Shown: positions 18,289-29,018, numbered from the stretch's first letter. The stretch: 64,000 nucleotides of DNA from Shewanella polaris (GCF_006385555.1 NZ_CP041036.1:2976001-3040000); one strand, 5' to 3'. Translations and numbers: made by a program. The notes: generated by a model from the letters alone, not told the origin.

Positions 18289-19194
18289 CTATTTTTCGTC
18301 TTTGCCCCACAACCATGCAGCCCCACGAACGCCCGAAGATGCGCCAAATTGATTCTTCACGACTTGAGTTTCGCACTCACGGCCGACAACGTATTTCGGT
18401 AATAATGACGGTAACTCAGTGTAAATGGCGTCAATATTAGATACGCCACCACCCAATACAATGATGTCTGGGTCCATCATATTAATCACATGTGCGAGTG
18501 AACGAGCTAAACGGTCGATAAAACGCTTAAATGCCGCGGTTGCCAGCGGATCACCTTGCTGCATCATCTCAGAAATTTGAATACCACTGGTAGCGTCACC
18601 GCCTGCGGCGCGAAAGTCTCGGATAAAGCCTGTGCCCGAAATAAAGGTTTCGATACAATCGCGATTCCCACAAAAACACGTTGTGCTATTAAACTCATCG
18701 GGGGTCATCCAAGGTAACGGGTTGTGGCCCCATTCGCCAGCAATACCGTTACCACCAGCATGAACAGTGCCATTTATAGATATGCCCGCACCACAACCTG
18801 TACCAATAATACCGCCAAATACTAAACGCTTACCCGCTGCTGCACCGTCTACTGCTTCTGAAACAGCAAAACAGTTGGCATCGTTGGCAACACGTACTTC
18901 TCGGTGTAATACTTCGCTTAAATCTTTGTCTAAAGGATGGCCGTTAATCCAAGTGGAATTAGAGTTTTTGACTAATCCAGTAAACGGAGATACCACACCA
19001 GGAATGCCCACACCAACAGAACCGGTTTGCTTCGTTGCCGATTCCGCATCAGCAACTAAACTGACAATGGCTTCTATGGTACCTGGATAGTTTTTTGGCG
19101 TTGGAATGCGCTTTCTGAATATTTCAGTACCGTCTTCGGCTAACGCCACTATTTCAATTTTAGTACCACCGAGATCGACGCCCATGCGCATCAT
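18289..19194 (-). CDS. mak: ROK-family fructokinase Mak
   Basis: Sugar kinase of 301 residues very similar in layout to E. coli Mak, which phosphorylates fructose (and mannose) with ATP. The N-terminal phosphate-binding loop is [10 protein letters not shown], the sugar-binding motif is [11 protein letters not shown], and [11 protein letters not shown] leads into the zinc-binding ROK motif [10 protein letters not shown]. The C-terminal ATP site includes [12 protein letters not shown] precedes the ATG. It is 73 bases downstream of cysQ on the same strand; a terminator follows. Confidence 0.88.
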   Translation of the reverse strand: MMRMGVDLGGTKIEIVALAEDGTEIFRKRIPTPKNYPGTIEAIVSLVADAESATKQTGSVGVGIPGVVSPFTGLVKNSNSTWINGHPLDKDLSEVLHREVRVANDANCFAVSEAVDGAAAGKRLVFGGIIGTGCGAGISINGTVHAGGNGIAGEWGHNPLPWMTPDEFNSTTCFCGNRDCIETFISGTGFIRDFRAAGGDATSGIQISEMMQQGDPLATAAFKRFIDRLARSLAHVINMMDPDIIVLGGGVSNIDAIYTELPSLLPKYVVGRECETQVVKNQFGASSGVRGAAWLWGKDEK

Positions 19195-19267
19195 AACTTG
19201 TCACTCCACTTGTTTATTATTAATTGGGGTTCCATATTTAGCTTACAAAGGTCGATTGACACTCGAG

Positions 19268-20068
19268 CTATTTACGTGCAAACCATGCCGATGAAGCGGC
19301 AATAAAATACGGATTTAAAATATTTTCTTTCTGGTTATATTGAAGCGGTGTTAGCCCAGGATATTCAACTACCTGTCCACCCGCACTTTCTAATACCGCT
19401 TGCGCGGCTGCAGTATCCCATTCACTGGTAAGGCCTAACCTTGGATAAACATCCGCTTGACCTTCTGCAATCATGCAAAACTTTAACGAGCTACCGACAC
19501 TGAGCATCTTGTGCTCACCAATAGTCTGTAAATAGGCGGCAACATCAGGGCTAATATGGGAACGACTCCCCACCACAATAGGTGGCGATTGCAATTCCCG
19601 GTTACGAATATCTAATGTTGCTATCAAGCCGTTATGCTCAAGCCAAGCACCTTGGCCGACTATGCCGCTATAGCATTTATCTAACACTGGCGCATACACT
19701 ACGCCAGCAATAGCTTGTCCTTGGTGGATCAGCGCAATATTGACGGTAAATTCACCATTGCGTTTAATAAATTCTTTGGTGCCATCCAGAGGATCGATCA
19801 ACCAATAGGTTTGCCATGATTGTCGTTCAGCCCAGCTAATATCAGCCGCTTCTTCACTCATAACTGGAATATCTGCAAAATGCTGTTTAAGACCAGCGAC
19901 AATTACATTGTGACTAGCGATATCAGCAGCAGTAACCGGGCTATCGTCTTGTTTAACTTCAATCTGCAGATCAGTTTGAGCATAAACCTGCATAATGGCT
20001 TCACCAGCTTGCTTGGCGAGTGTCACTATCAGCTGCAAATCTGTTTTAGAAAATACAATGTTAGACAA
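19268..20068 (-). CDS. cysQ: 3'(2'),5'-bisphosphate nucleotidase CysQ
   Basis: Removes the 3' phosphate from PAP (and PAPS), clearing an inhibitor made during sulfate assimilation; 266 residues. Metal-binding motifs of the inositol monophosphatase superfamily are present: the glutamate in MSEEAAD, DPLDGTKEF and WDTAAAQAVLESAGG. It probably starts its own transcript, since a long gap with a hairpin lies upstream. Confidence 0.93.
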   Translation of the reverse strand: MSNIVFSKTDLQLIVTLAKQAGEAIMQVYAQTDLQIEVKQDDSPVTAADIASHNVIVAGLKQHFADIPVMSEEAADISWAERQSWQTYWLIDPLDGTKEFIKRNGEFTVNIALIHQGQAIAGVVYAPVLDKCYSGIVGQGAWLEHNGLIATLDIRNRELQSPPIVVGSRSHISPDVAAYLQTIGEHKMLSVGSSLKFCMIAEGQADVYPRLGLTSEWDTAAAQAVLESAGGQVVEYPGLTPLQYNQKENILNPYFIAASSAWFARK

Positions 20069-20432
20069 ATCAATTCCTTATAAAATTCATATCGCGCTAG
20101 CGATCAACACACTATTGATACGACATTATGCCATTGTTAACATCATAGATTGATAACTTTTTGATTGTACTTAATCCAAAAGGACTCGAAAAAAACAGCA
20201 GACAAAACCACCACATTGATACAACATACCCGCAACAAAATAAAACCAGTTCTATACTAAGCTAAACGTCGCCCGGCTCAAAACAAACAGTGTGTTTATG
20301 CATTCGTATTCAATTATGGAGCGAACCCGTTAATAAAATGTAGCATCATCATTTAACGACTTATATTTCAGTGACCCTTGGCTAGACATACCTATCTAGG
20401 TAAGTCTAACCAGAGCGTTAACGTCTCATTGA
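20069..20432. other. Intergenic gap between the GH3 lipoprotein gene and cysQ
   Basis: No gene. An imperfect 15-base inverted repeat (20380-20394 and 20397-20411, two mismatches, two-base loop) lies 22 bases after the GH3 stop and is probably a 3' end hairpin, though it lacks a T-run. The cysQ promoter must lie in the left part; no clear hexamers were found. Confidence 0.5.
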
Positions 20433-23072
20433 TTAATTACATCGAATCGTATTTTCAGTTGAAGTTGTTTTAATCACAACATCACTAAAACTGATGTCTA
20501 CTTTAGCGTCAGTCGTAAGATAAAATGGTATCGTAATTTTACCAAAGTCCATTGGTTCTCCTGCAAAACAGGCCAATGAAATATTGATATTTTGCCAGTC
20601 ACCTAATTTAGCATTAACCAATTTGGTAATATCCACTTGTTGACGACAGTCTCCTTCGCACGCCAAGCCTAGCCACAGCGGTTTTTGCACTAACTGTAGC
20701 GCTTTAATACTTACAGATAACACTGAATCACGATTGCTATAGGCTCTAAGATCGCGCGGAAAATTACTGATTAAACCAACAGTCCCTAGCTCACTACCAT
20801 TAAAAGAGACTAAGCGAGCATCTTCTTGCACTACGCGATCCATAGTACGGATATTCAGTGCATTATTGTTTGCCACGCTGCTTGATAAGCCCTGTCGCTC
20901 ATTATTGGTCGCTATGTACATTGACCAAGGAGATTTCACTGCTCGTTCAAATAAAGCTAAGTCTTCAAGTGTTTGAGTTGCTGAAAAATTATCTTCTGAT
21001 AACTTATCTAAGGCTATCGCATCGGTTGATGCTGACTGATAGCTTAACCCATATCCGTAAGGAATAAGCGGTTGATAGTCAGCTTGTGCTTGCGCACTTT
21101 TATCTTGTACTAATGGCACATTCACTTGAGTTTGTTGTGGTGTAGATGGCCACGAGAATGACAATTTACCGACAAAATCATAACCAACACTCCCGTCTGG
21201 CTTTGTGAACAACACATCTGCAATACCTTGACCTTCAGACCCAGGAAGCCAAGCAGCAACAAAAGCATCTGACTGATTAAACTCAGAATTAACCCACATT
21301 GGGCGACCGCTGATAAATACTGACACAACAGGGATACCTTGCGCCTTCAGCTTTTTCAATAACGCCAAATCTCGCTTATCACCACGTTGATATTCTAGGT
21401 TATCAATATCACCATTGCCCTCGGCATAAGGTTCTTCGCCAAACACTACAATGGCAACATCAGGCTTCTGTTCTGGGCTAAATTCACCCGTCACACTTAA
21501 CATTGCTTCTCCACCGCCTTGGGTGACCACCTGCTTGATACCTGAATAAATTGAAGTTGCACCAGGAAAATCGGAGTTTTTATTATCGGTACCCTGCCAA
21601 GTAATCGTCCAACCCCCTGATTGTTTACCTATATTGTCAGCAGCGTCGCCAGCAACAAGTACTTTTGCATTTGGCTTGAGCGGCAATAACGATTGATTAT
21701 TCTTAAGCAGCACCAACGACTCGCGCACCGCTTGACGGGCAACATCGCGATGACTCGCTTGACCTATTAATTCAGTTTTACCCGATAATGGACGATTTGC
21801 AGGGCTAGGTTTATCAAACAAACCCGCACGAAACTTTACTCGTAAAATACGGCTTACCGCATCATCTATCCGCGCTTGGCTAATTTCACCGCTATTAACT
21901 TGAGCAATGGTATTTTCATATAATGGTTTCCATGCAGCTGTAGGCACCATAAAGATATCTAATCCGGCATTGACAGATTGAGCACAAGACTCATTGCTAC
22001 AACCAGCAACTTGTCCGTGACCATTCCAATCACCCACGACGAAACCATCGAAATTTAATTTATCTTTAAGCACATCTGTTAACAGGTATTTGTTACCATG
22101 GTTTTTAACCCCGTGCCAGCTGTTAAATGAGGCCATAACACTTTGCGCCCCAGCATTTAAGCCACCCACATAACCTTGGGCATGTATGTCATATAAGTCT
22201 TGTTCGCTGGCAATATTATCGCCTTGATCTATGCCGTTTTCAGTCCCGCCATCACCGATAAAGTGTTTTACCGTTGATATAACATGTTGGTCAGATAAAA
22301 AATCGGCTTTAACAGAACCTTGCAAACCTTCGACAATGGCATACGCGTATGCTTTTACAATCTGTGGATCTTCAGAGTAACCTTCATAAGTTCGGCCCCA
22401 ACGATCATCGCGCACCACGGCAACAGTAGGAGCAAACACCCAATCAATCCCCGTAACCATTACTTCTTGGGCTGTAATAGCCGCTATTTGCTCAATCAAT
22501 TTTGGATTATTCGCAGCACCTAAACCAATATTATGTGGAAATAAGGTCGCACCAATCACATTGTTATGCCCATGTACGGCGTCAGTACCCCACATAGTCG
22601 GAATATTAATGCCATCGACACTGTCATCTATCGATGCTTGATAAAATGATTCTGCTAACGCAATCCAATCTGCCGGCGTAGCGTGTTTGTCATTATTAGG
22701 GTAAGCACCACCACCGTTAAGATAAGATCCAAAGCCATATTGACGCATATCTTCAACAGTGATATCGCGAATTTCAGGCTGGATCATCTGCGCGACTTTT
22801 TGCTCAAGTGTCATTTTGGAAACTAATCCAGCAATTTTAGCTTCTAATACAGGATCCTTTGCTATTGCTGGCGTTAATTCAGGCCAAATGGTTAATGTGT
22901 TTGATGCCGTTTCATCCGCGGTGACTGTAACAACCGCGGCTTCTGTAGCAAGCTGATTAGTGGTTTGATTGTCGCCACATCCGCTAAGCCCAAGCAACCC
23001 CCCTAAGGTTATCAAGCTGATTTTTGTTAGCATATTTACTCTCGTGACACCTTGCAATTGAGTCTGTTTCAT
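20433..23072 (-). CDS. Exported GH3 beta-glucosidase / exo-glucanase lipoprotein
   Basis: Glycoside hydrolase family 3 enzyme of 879 residues releasing glucose from beta-glucans or beta-glucosides. A lipoprotein signal ends at LSGC, so the mature protein is lipid-anchored in the envelope. The GH3 (alpha/beta)8 domain holds KHFIGDGGT and the nucleophile aspartate in VVGDWNGH. The alpha/beta sandwich domain follows (LVLLKNNQSLLPL, IVVFGEEPYAEGNGD). The last ~170 residues resemble the ExoP-type C-terminal beta domain. The ATG after AAGGGA is chosen; another at residue 14 (MLTKISL) would also give a good signal peptide. It begins just after the transporter stop, so the two are co-transcribed. Confidence 0.9.
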   Translation of the reverse strand: MKQTQLQGVTRVNMLTKISLITLGGLLGLSGCGDNQTTNQLATEAAVVTVTADETASNTLTIWPELTPAIAKDPVLEAKIAGLVSKMTLEQKVAQMIQPEIRDITVEDMRQYGFGSYLNGGGAYPNNDKHATPADWIALAESFYQASIDDSVDGINIPTMWGTDAVHGHNNVIGATLFPHNIGLGAANNPKLIEQIAAITAQEVMVTGIDWVFAPTVAVVRDDRWGRTYEGYSEDPQIVKAYAYAIVEGLQGSVKADFLSDQHVISTVKHFIGDGGTENGIDQGDNIASEQDLYDIHAQGYVGGLNAGAQSVMASFNSWHGVKNHGNKYLLTDVLKDKLNFDGFVVGDWNGHGQVAGCSNESCAQSVNAGLDIFMVPTAAWKPLYENTIAQVNSGEISQARIDDAVSRILRVKFRAGLFDKPSPANRPLSGKTELIGQASHRDVARQAVRESLVLLKNNQSLLPLKPNAKVLVAGDAADNIGKQSGGWTITWQGTDNKNSDFPGATSIYSGIKQVVTQGGGEAMLSVTGEFSPEQKPDVAIVVFGEEPYAEGNGDIDNLEYQRGDKRDLALLKKLKAQGIPVVSVFISGRPMWVNSEFNQSDAFVAAWLPGSEGQGIADVLFTKPDGSVGYDFVGKLSFSWPSTPQQTQVNVPLVQDKSAQAQADYQPLIPYGYGLSYQSASTDAIALDKLSEDNFSATQTLEDLALFERAVKSPWSMYIATNNERQGLSSSVANNNALNIRTMDRVVQEDARLVSFNGSELGTVGLISNFPRDLRAYSNRDSVLSVSIKALQLVQKPLWLGLACEGDCRQQVDITKLVNAKLGDWQNINISLACFAGEPMDFGKITIPFYLTTDAKVDISFSDVVIKTTSTENTIRCN

Positions 23073-23082
23073 TCTATTTCCC

Positions 23083-24390
23083 TTAGGCATTTTCTGTTGT
23101 CTCGGGACGTTTTACATCACATCCAATCAAACCGTAGTAGCCAATAAAGCCGTAGCATAATAGTGGTAAAATAAAGGCAAATTGTATTCCCATGCTGTCA
23201 GCTAACATGCCTTGTAATAAGGGTAATACTGCACCACCAACAATGGCTAAGCATAAAATACCTGAACCTTGGCTAGTGTGTTGTTTTAAATCCTGTAGCG
23301 CTAAACTAAAAATAGTGGGGAACATAATTGAATTACACAAACCCACTAACAACAATGCCCACATGGCAACAGTGCCGGCACTCAATATTGCAGCAGCAAC
23401 TAAAATGCACGCACATAAGGCATTAAATGCTAACACCTTACCGGCTTTAATTTTTTGCATCACTGCAGCGCCAATAAATCGTCCCACCATAGCGCCACCA
23501 AAGTAATAAGCTATATAATGTGCAGCTTCAGATTCAGATACGCCACTCGTTCCATCTTGAGTAATAAAACTAATCAGAAAACTACCAATACCTACTTCAG
23601 CGCCAACATAGACAAAAATCCCCACAGCCCCCAACACTAAATGCGGATACTGCCAAGCACTCCCCGATGCAGAGGTCTTAGACTTAGCTTCTCTTTTTCC
23701 CAATAACGGTAATTTTAACAACATGAAAATAAGTGCTAATGCAAACAATGACGCGGCTAAAATTAAATATGGAGTTTGTACCGCACTCGCCTGCTGCTGT
23801 ACTGACAACTGACCAATCACTTCACCAACTTCAGTGATTTTTTCATCGTGTTCAACGGTTGATAAAATTAACCAACTACCAAAAAATGGCGCAACAGTCG
23901 TACCTAACGAATTAAATGCTTGAGTTAATGTCAGTCTTGATGATGCTGTTTCAGCCGGCCCAAGTACACTCACATATGGGTTTGCTGAAACTTGTAAAAT
24001 AGTAATACCGGATGCCAATACAAAAAAAGCAAACAGAAACATGTTATATGAGCCATAACTGGCTGATGGATAAAATAATAAACAACCAATGCAGGCAATA
24101 ATCAATCCGGTAATAATCCCTTTTTGATAACCAATTTTACCCACTAGCGCACCAGCTGGAATCGACACAATAAAATAGGCACCAAAAAAGCAAAACTGCA
24201 CCAGCATTGCTTGGGTGTAGTTAAGGTCGAACATGTTTTTTAGATAAGGGATTAAAATATCATTCAAGCAGGTTAAGAAACCCCACATAAAAAATAATGA
24301 TGTTAATGCCACTAACGCAAAGCGAAAGTTACCTTGCTGGTGTGTTGAATTGGCATTTGCCAGTTCAGATTGAAGTTGTGAAGTCGCCAT
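23083..24390 (-). CDS. MFS sugar transporter of the FucP/GluP type
   Basis: Inner-membrane sugar:proton symporter of 435 residues with about 12 transmembrane helices. Family features: [20 protein letters not shown] in helix 1, [16 protein letters not shown] in helix 2 and [13 protein letters not shown], typical of glucose/galactose and fucose permeases. It probably takes up glucose freed in the periplasm by the GH3 lipoprotein encoded next in the same operon. The divergent region upstream has a LacI-type operator. Confidence 0.88.
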   Translation of the reverse strand: MATSQLQSELANANSTHQQGNFRFALVALTSLFFMWGFLTCLNDILIPYLKNMFDLNYTQAMLVQFCFFGAYFIVSIPAGALVGKIGYQKGIITGLIIACIGCLLFYPSASYGSYNMFLFAFFVLASGITILQVSANPYVSVLGPAETASSRLTLTQAFNSLGTTVAPFFGSWLILSTVEHDEKITEVGEVIGQLSVQQQASAVQTPYLILAASLFALALIFMLLKLPLLGKREAKSKTSASGSAWQYPHLVLGAVGIFVYVGAEVGIGSFLISFITQDGTSGVSESEAAHYIAYYFGGAMVGRFIGAAVMQKIKAGKVLAFNALCACILVAAAILSAGTVAMWALLLVGLCNSIMFPTIFSLALQDLKQHTSQGSGILCLAIVGGAVLPLLQGMLADSMGIQFAFILPLLCYGFIGYYGLIGCDVKRPETTENA

Positions 24391-24772
24391 GACATTCCCT
24401 TATTTTTGTTAATAGTTATCTTGGGTTTCTGCCCATAATGACAGTGAATCAAAATCAATCATCGTCGTTTGAAAGTTAACTCCCCCGTAAACTCTCGCTA
24501 TTTGACTCATCACCTTCCCCATACCTGTTCAAGCAGATGAGGATTTAATAATTAGCCAAATCAATTATTGACCTTTGGATAATTAATCACTAATCTCAAT
24601 GTAAGCGCTTTCATTTTTAACATATCGATAACTGATGTCAACGATTTTTAACTACTAGAGCATAATCTTTACTGTGTAACTAACGTGGCACAATGCCATT
24701 ACCAGTGTGTTTCAAGCAAATTAGTTAATCATAAAAATAGAAAAAATTAATCAATACTAAGTGAATTAAAAT
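24391..24772. other. Divergent control region between the transporter and GH1 genes
   Basis: A 382-base A+T-rich region serving both transcription units. The only clear element is the LacI-type operator at 24600-24613. No small gene or stable hairpin was found. Confidence 0.6.
24600..24613. promoter_or_regulatory. LacI-family operator
   Basis: TGTAAGCGCTTTCA contains the palindromic AAGCGCTT core typical of LacI-family operators. It matches the two sites before the TonB receptor gene. Its place between divergent beta-glucoside genes points to the LacI regulator encoded three genes away. Confidence 0.75.
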
Positions 24773-26104
24773 ATGAAAATTATGTTACCAGCCGATTCCA
24801 AAATGCATTCAAAAGCGTTCACCTTTGGTGTGGCGACTGCTTCTTTTCAAATTGAAGGCGCAGTGGCATCACGCCTCCCTTGTATATGGGACACATTTTG
24901 TGCCATCCCAGAGAAAATTCGTGATGGTTCAGACGGAGAACAAGCTTGCGAGCATGTAAAATTATGGCGTGAAGATGTCGATTTAATTGAATCATTAGGT
25001 GTTGACGCTTACCGTTTATCGATTTCATGGCCGCGAGTAATGAACAAAGATGGCAGCCTAAATCCACAAGGTGTTAAGTTTTATACCGACTTACTCGATG
25101 AGTTAAATCAACGTGGAATTAAAACTTTTGTTACTTTATACCACTGGGATTTACCACAACATATTGAAGACAATGGCGGTTGGTTAAATCGTGAAACAGC
25201 ATATCTTTTTGCTGATTATGCCGACAAAATTACTCAAGCATTTGGTGATAGAGTTTACTCGTACGCCACATTTAACGAACCTTTTTGCAGCTCGTACTTA
25301 GGTTATGAAATCGGAGTACATGCACCAGGATTAGCCAAAAAAGCTTATGGACGCCAATCAGCGCACTATTTATTATTGGCTCATGGCTTAGCCATGAAAG
25401 TTTTGCAAAAGAATAGCCCTAATAGCTTAAATGGTATCGTGCTTAACTTTACCCCTTGTTATAGCGCAACCGATTCAGCAGCCGATGTCGAAGCTGCCAG
25501 CAAAGCCGATCAGTACTTCAACCAATGGTACATAAAGCCACTCTTTGATCGTTGTTATCCAGAAATAATTTATGATTTTGCAGTTGAAGATGTTCCCATC
25601 ATCGAAGATGGCGACTTTGATATTATTGCTCAACCTATCGACTTTTTAGGCATCAATTTCTACACCCGTGCAGTATATGAAGCGGATGCGGTAAATGGTT
25701 TTAGCCAAGTAGACATGGTCGATAAACCTAAAACAGACATTGGCTGGGAAATTTACCCACAAGCCTTTACTGATTTATTAACCTCATTAAATGCTCTTTA
25801 TCCCTTGCCACCAATATACATAACTGAAAACGGTGCGGCGATGGACGATAAACTGGTTAATGGTAAGGTAGATGATCAAGATAGAGTCGAATATTATAAT
25901 GGCCATTTAAATGCCGTTAATAACGCTATTGAGCAAGGAGTGAACGTTGTAGGCTACTTTGCCTGGAGCTTAATGGATAACTTTGAGTGGGCTGAAGGTT
26001 ATTTAAAACGTTTCGGAATCGTCTATGTTGACTATCAAACTCAACAGCGAACACTAAAAGCCAGTGCCTATGAGTATCGAGACTTTATCAGCGCTAGAAA
26101 ATAG
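24773..26104 (+). CDS. GH1 beta-glucosidase
   Basis: Cytoplasmic family 1 glycoside hydrolase of 443 residues hydrolysing cellobiose or similar beta-glucosides. The acid/base glutamate is in ATFNEPF (E169) and the nucleophile in YITENGAA (about residue 355). The substrate pocket shows FGVATASFQIEGA, YRLSISWPR, YHWDLPQ and the C-terminal WSLMDNFEWAEGY. No signal peptide, so its substrate must be imported, presumably by the GPH symporter 94 bases downstream. Confidence 0.95.
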   Translation: MKIMLPADSKMHSKAFTFGVATASFQIEGAVASRLPCIWDTFCAIPEKIRDGSDGEQACEHVKLWREDVDLIESLGVDAYRLSISWPRVMNKDGSLNPQGVKFYTDLLDELNQRGIKTFVTLYHWDLPQHIEDNGGWLNRETAYLFADYADKITQAFGDRVYSYATFNEPFCSSYLGYEIGVHAPGLAKKAYGRQSAHYLLLAHGLAMKVLQKNSPNSLNGIVLNFTPCYSATDSAADVEAASKADQYFNQWYIKPLFDRCYPEIIYDFAVEDVPIIEDGDFDIIAQPIDFLGINFYTRAVYEADAVNGFSQVDMVDKPKTDIGWEIYPQAFTDLLTSLNALYPLPPIYITENGAAMDDKLVNGKVDDQDRVEYYNGHLNAVNNAIEQGVNVVGYFAWSLMDNFEWAEGYLKRFGIVYVDYQTQQRTLKASAYEYRDFISARK

Positions 26105-26197
26105 TCATTTAATCAGCGCTGAATGTTACATAAATGACTTAGCCAACTTCAAACAGTCGCATCATTTTAATTAATAACAACAATAATTGGGGCATGT

Positions 26198-27526
26198 ATG
26201 ATCAGTATCAAAGAGAAAATAGCCTACGGACTTGGGGACACAGCGAGTAACATCGTGTTCCAAACCGTAATGCTGTTTTTAACCTTTTTCTATACCGATA
26301 TTTTCGGTATTTCGCCAGCATTTGTCGGCACCATGTTTTTAGCCGTTCGCTTAATCGATGCCGTAACAGACCCTTTAATGGGGGCTCTTGCAGACAGAAC
26401 CAATACCCGGTGGGGTAAATTTAGACCCTACTTGTTATGGTTTGCACTGCCATTCGGTTTCATCAGTGTGTTGGCCTTTACGACCCCTGATTTAACTGAA
26501 GATGGCAAAATGATTTATGCCTTCGTCACCTATACTGCATTAATGATGGTTTATACCGCGATTAACATTCCGTATTGTGCGTTAGGCGGTGTACTAACAG
26601 CAGATCCAAAAGAGCGCGTCTCAGTACAGTCTTACCGTTTTGTGTTTGCAATGCTTGGCGGTTTATTAGTGTCAGGATTAACCCTGCCATTAGTCGAGTT
26701 TTTAGGTGAAGGCGACCAAGCTAAAGGTTACCAATTAACCATTACAGCCATGAGCATTTTGGGTGTAGCGATGTTTTTGGTGTGTTTTTGGGGCACTAAG
26801 GAACGCTTACACCCACCGATTGATCAGCAATCTAGCTTCAAAAAAGACTTCACGGATATGCTTAAAAACGATCAGTGGCGCGTGTTATCCGTTGCATCAG
26901 TGTGTTTATTATCAGGTATGGTATTGCGCACCAGCTTAGCTATTTATTATGTTAAATATGTCTTAAACATGCCCGACTCAATTACCCTGTTTATTACGCT
27001 GGGAATGGTCGGTAATATTTTTGGTTGCATTTTAGCCCAACCTTTAGCAAAACGTTTTTGTAAAGTTAAAGCTTATATTACCCTGCAATTGTTAGCCGCG
27101 GCCATGTGTATAGTGAGCTACTTTGTACCCAGTAACCAAGTTGAATTAGCATTCTTCATGTTTATTATTTGGGGTTTCACTTTTAATATGTCGACCCCAT
27201 TATTATGGGCAAAAATGGCAGATGTAGTTGATTATGGTCAATACAAAAATGGTGTTCGTATTACTGGGATGATTTACTCTTCGGTAATATTCTTCATTAA
27301 ATTAGGTGTTGCCATTGGTGGTGCCGCTGCGGGTTGGTTGTTAGCTGGCTACGGTTACCAAGCTGATACGCTTCAAACACCAAACACTCAGCAAGGGATA
27401 TTGTTATCTTTTACAATTTACCCTGCGATTGGATCGATATTGGTTGCATTTGTAATGCGCTGGTACGTTTTAGACAATCAAAAAGTCGACCAAATTCACT
27501 TAGAATTAAATAGAGAAGCAAAATAA
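26198..27526 (+). CDS. GPH-family (MelB-type) sugar:cation symporter
   Basis: Inner-membrane carrier of 442 residues with about 12 helices in the glycoside-pentoside-hexuronide family. Diagnostic are KIAYGLGDTASNIVFQ at the start, AVRLIDAVTDPLMGALADRT with the conserved aspartates of the cation site, and WGKFRPYLLW. With a GH1 beta-glucosidase before it and a LacI regulator after it, the likely substrate is a beta-disaccharide such as cellobiose or laminaribiose (inference). Upstream GGGG precedes the ATG by a short spacer. Confidence 0.9.
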   Translation: MISIKEKIAYGLGDTASNIVFQTVMLFLTFFYTDIFGISPAFVGTMFLAVRLIDAVTDPLMGALADRTNTRWGKFRPYLLWFALPFGFISVLAFTTPDLTEDGKMIYAFVTYTALMMVYTAINIPYCALGGVLTADPKERVSVQSYRFVFAMLGGLLVSGLTLPLVEFLGEGDQAKGYQLTITAMSILGVAMFLVCFWGTKERLHPPIDQQSSFKKDFTDMLKNDQWRVLSVASVCLLSGMVLRTSLAIYYVKYVLNMPDSITLFITLGMVGNIFGCILAQPLAKRFCKVKAYITLQLLAAAMCIVSYFVPSNQVELAFFMFIIWGFTFNMSTPLLWAKMADVVDYGQYKNGVRITGMIYSSVIFFIKLGVAIGGAAAGWLLAGYGYQADTLQTPNTQQGILLSFTIYPAIGSILVAFVMRWYVLDNQKVDQIHLELNREAK

Positions 27527-27538
27527 AAGCATGTTAGT

Positions 27539-27559
27539 CTTGGAGCCATGTGCTCCAAG
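27539..27559 (+). terminator. Hairpin between the symporter and regulator genes
   Basis: A perfect eight-base stem CTTGGAGC/GCTCCAAG with a five-base loop lies 13 bases after the symporter stop, followed by ATGGCTTTT. It looks like a leaky terminator that would keep regulator levels below those of the enzyme and transporter. Confidence 0.55.
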
Positions 27560-27581
27560 ATGGCTTTTGCAAACTAATTAT

Positions 27582-28583
27582 ATGGCAACAATTTACGATG
27601 TATCTGTAATGGCGGGTGTATCTCTGGCAACTGTGTCCAGAGTGATGAATAACAACACCAAAGTCAGCGATAAAACGAAACAAAAAGTAGTTGATGCGAT
27701 GGAGTCATTAGGTTATCGCCCCAACACTATTGCTCAGTCATTAGCGTCAAACCGTTCAAACAGTGTCGGAGTGTTGGTGTCGCAACTGGACGGTCCATTT
27801 TATGGACCGATGATGACCGAAATTGAAATGGTGCTGCGCAGTGCCAATAAACACGTCATCATTGCCGCGGGTCACAGTGATGAAAAACAAGAAAAAGAAG
27901 GAGTGGAATTTTTAATGAGCCGTGGTTGCGACGCACTCATTTTAGATGTTGAAGCCGTGTCTGACGAATATTTAATTGAACTCAGTAAAGCCTCAACGCC
28001 CATCGTCTTTATTAACCGCTATATCGATGAAATTAAAGATCGCTGTGTTTACCTTGAAAATGAACAAGGTGGTTACATGGCAACTGAACACATTTTATCC
28101 CTAGGACATAAACACCTCGCCTATATTTCGGGACCGCTATTCAAACTCGATGTGCGTGATCGCTTAAAAGGCCATAAAAGAGCATTGCAAAAATACCATG
28201 TTCCGTTTGATGAAACGCTTTGTTACGAAGGCGATTTCCGTGAACTTGGAGGTAGCAATGCAATGAAACATTTATTGTCGTTAAACAAGCCGATAACAGC
28301 TGTAGTGTGCGCCAATGATCAAATGGCCGCAGGGGCTATTGCCGTATGCTTAGAGCACGGGTTACGTGTACCGGAAGATATTTCATTTATCGGTTACGAT
28401 AATATCCCCTTCCCACAATATATTTCACCTAAATTGTCTACCGTAAGTAATCCAATTCACGAAATGGGCAAAATGGCTGCTCGCTGGGTACTTCAGGAAG
28501 TGTACAACGATAAAGACGTCGTTATTGAACACTCATTTCAACCCGAATTATTTATCCGAACGTCAACAAAATCGATCAATTAG
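27582..28583 (+). CDS. LacI-family regulator of the beta-glucoside genes
   Basis: A 333-residue repressor: N-terminal helix-turn-helix (ATIYDVSVMAGVSLATVSRVM), hinge helix region (PNTIAQSLASNRSN) and a periplasmic-binding-protein-like sugar domain. The start is the ATG at the canonical LacI beginning; an ATG 17 codons earlier lies in the hairpin before the gene and was rejected. It is third in the GH1-symporter unit. Operators with an AAGCGCTT core before this unit's divergent promoters and before the TonB receptor make it the likely regulator of the whole locus. The effector is probably a beta-glucoside or glucose (inference). Confidence 0.9.
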   Translation: MATIYDVSVMAGVSLATVSRVMNNNTKVSDKTKQKVVDAMESLGYRPNTIAQSLASNRSNSVGVLVSQLDGPFYGPMMTEIEMVLRSANKHVIIAAGHSDEKQEKEGVEFLMSRGCDALILDVEAVSDEYLIELSKASTPIVFINRYIDEIKDRCVYLENEQGGYMATEHILSLGHKHLAYISGPLFKLDVRDRLKGHKRALQKYHVPFDETLCYEGDFRELGGSNAMKHLLSLNKPITAVVCANDQMAAGAIAVCLEHGLRVPEDISFIGYDNIPFPQYISPKLSTVSNPIHEMGKMAARWVLQEVYNDKDVVIEHSFQPELFIRTSTKSIN

Positions 28584-28842
28584 CGCTTCAAGCAAACTCG
28601 TCTCCTGGTTTTATGCCTCAAATTTAGCCAATCGATGCATTTACACAACGTAGATGTACCTTCTCGTTAGCGATTGCCCTGCTGTTAACAATCATCCCCA
28701 AGACAACTTACAAAACCATTAACATTAAGCACTTAATGGTTACTGATTAAAATCCTGCCAGCATTTGATAATTCATACTTAATTTGTAGAATCAATTTGT
28801 AGAATAAACGCCCATCACCCCTGTAACATTTTTTGTAACAAA

Positions 28843-28856
28843 AGAAAGCGCTTACA
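28843..28856. promoter_or_regulatory. LacI-family operator, upstream copy
   Basis: AGAAAGCGCTTACA is the reverse complement of the operator at 24600 apart from its first base, with the same AAGCGCTT core. Confidence 0.7.
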
Positions 28857-29002
28857 TATTGTTTGTGATAAATGCTGTAAATAAAATCATTTAAAAACAA
28901 TGGTTAAAAAATATTCGTATGAGATAGTAAATATTACGGTTAATGAAATGTAATAATTTAAACTTGTTTTTGTTGACTGCGGTCACATTTTACACTAGTT
29001 TT

Positions 29003-29018
29003 ATGTAAGCGCTTACAT
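29003..29018. promoter_or_regulatory. LacI-family operator, downstream copy
   Basis: ATGTAAGCGCTTACAT is a perfect 16-base palindrome, the best of the three operators, about 125 bases before the receptor gene. Confidence 0.8.
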
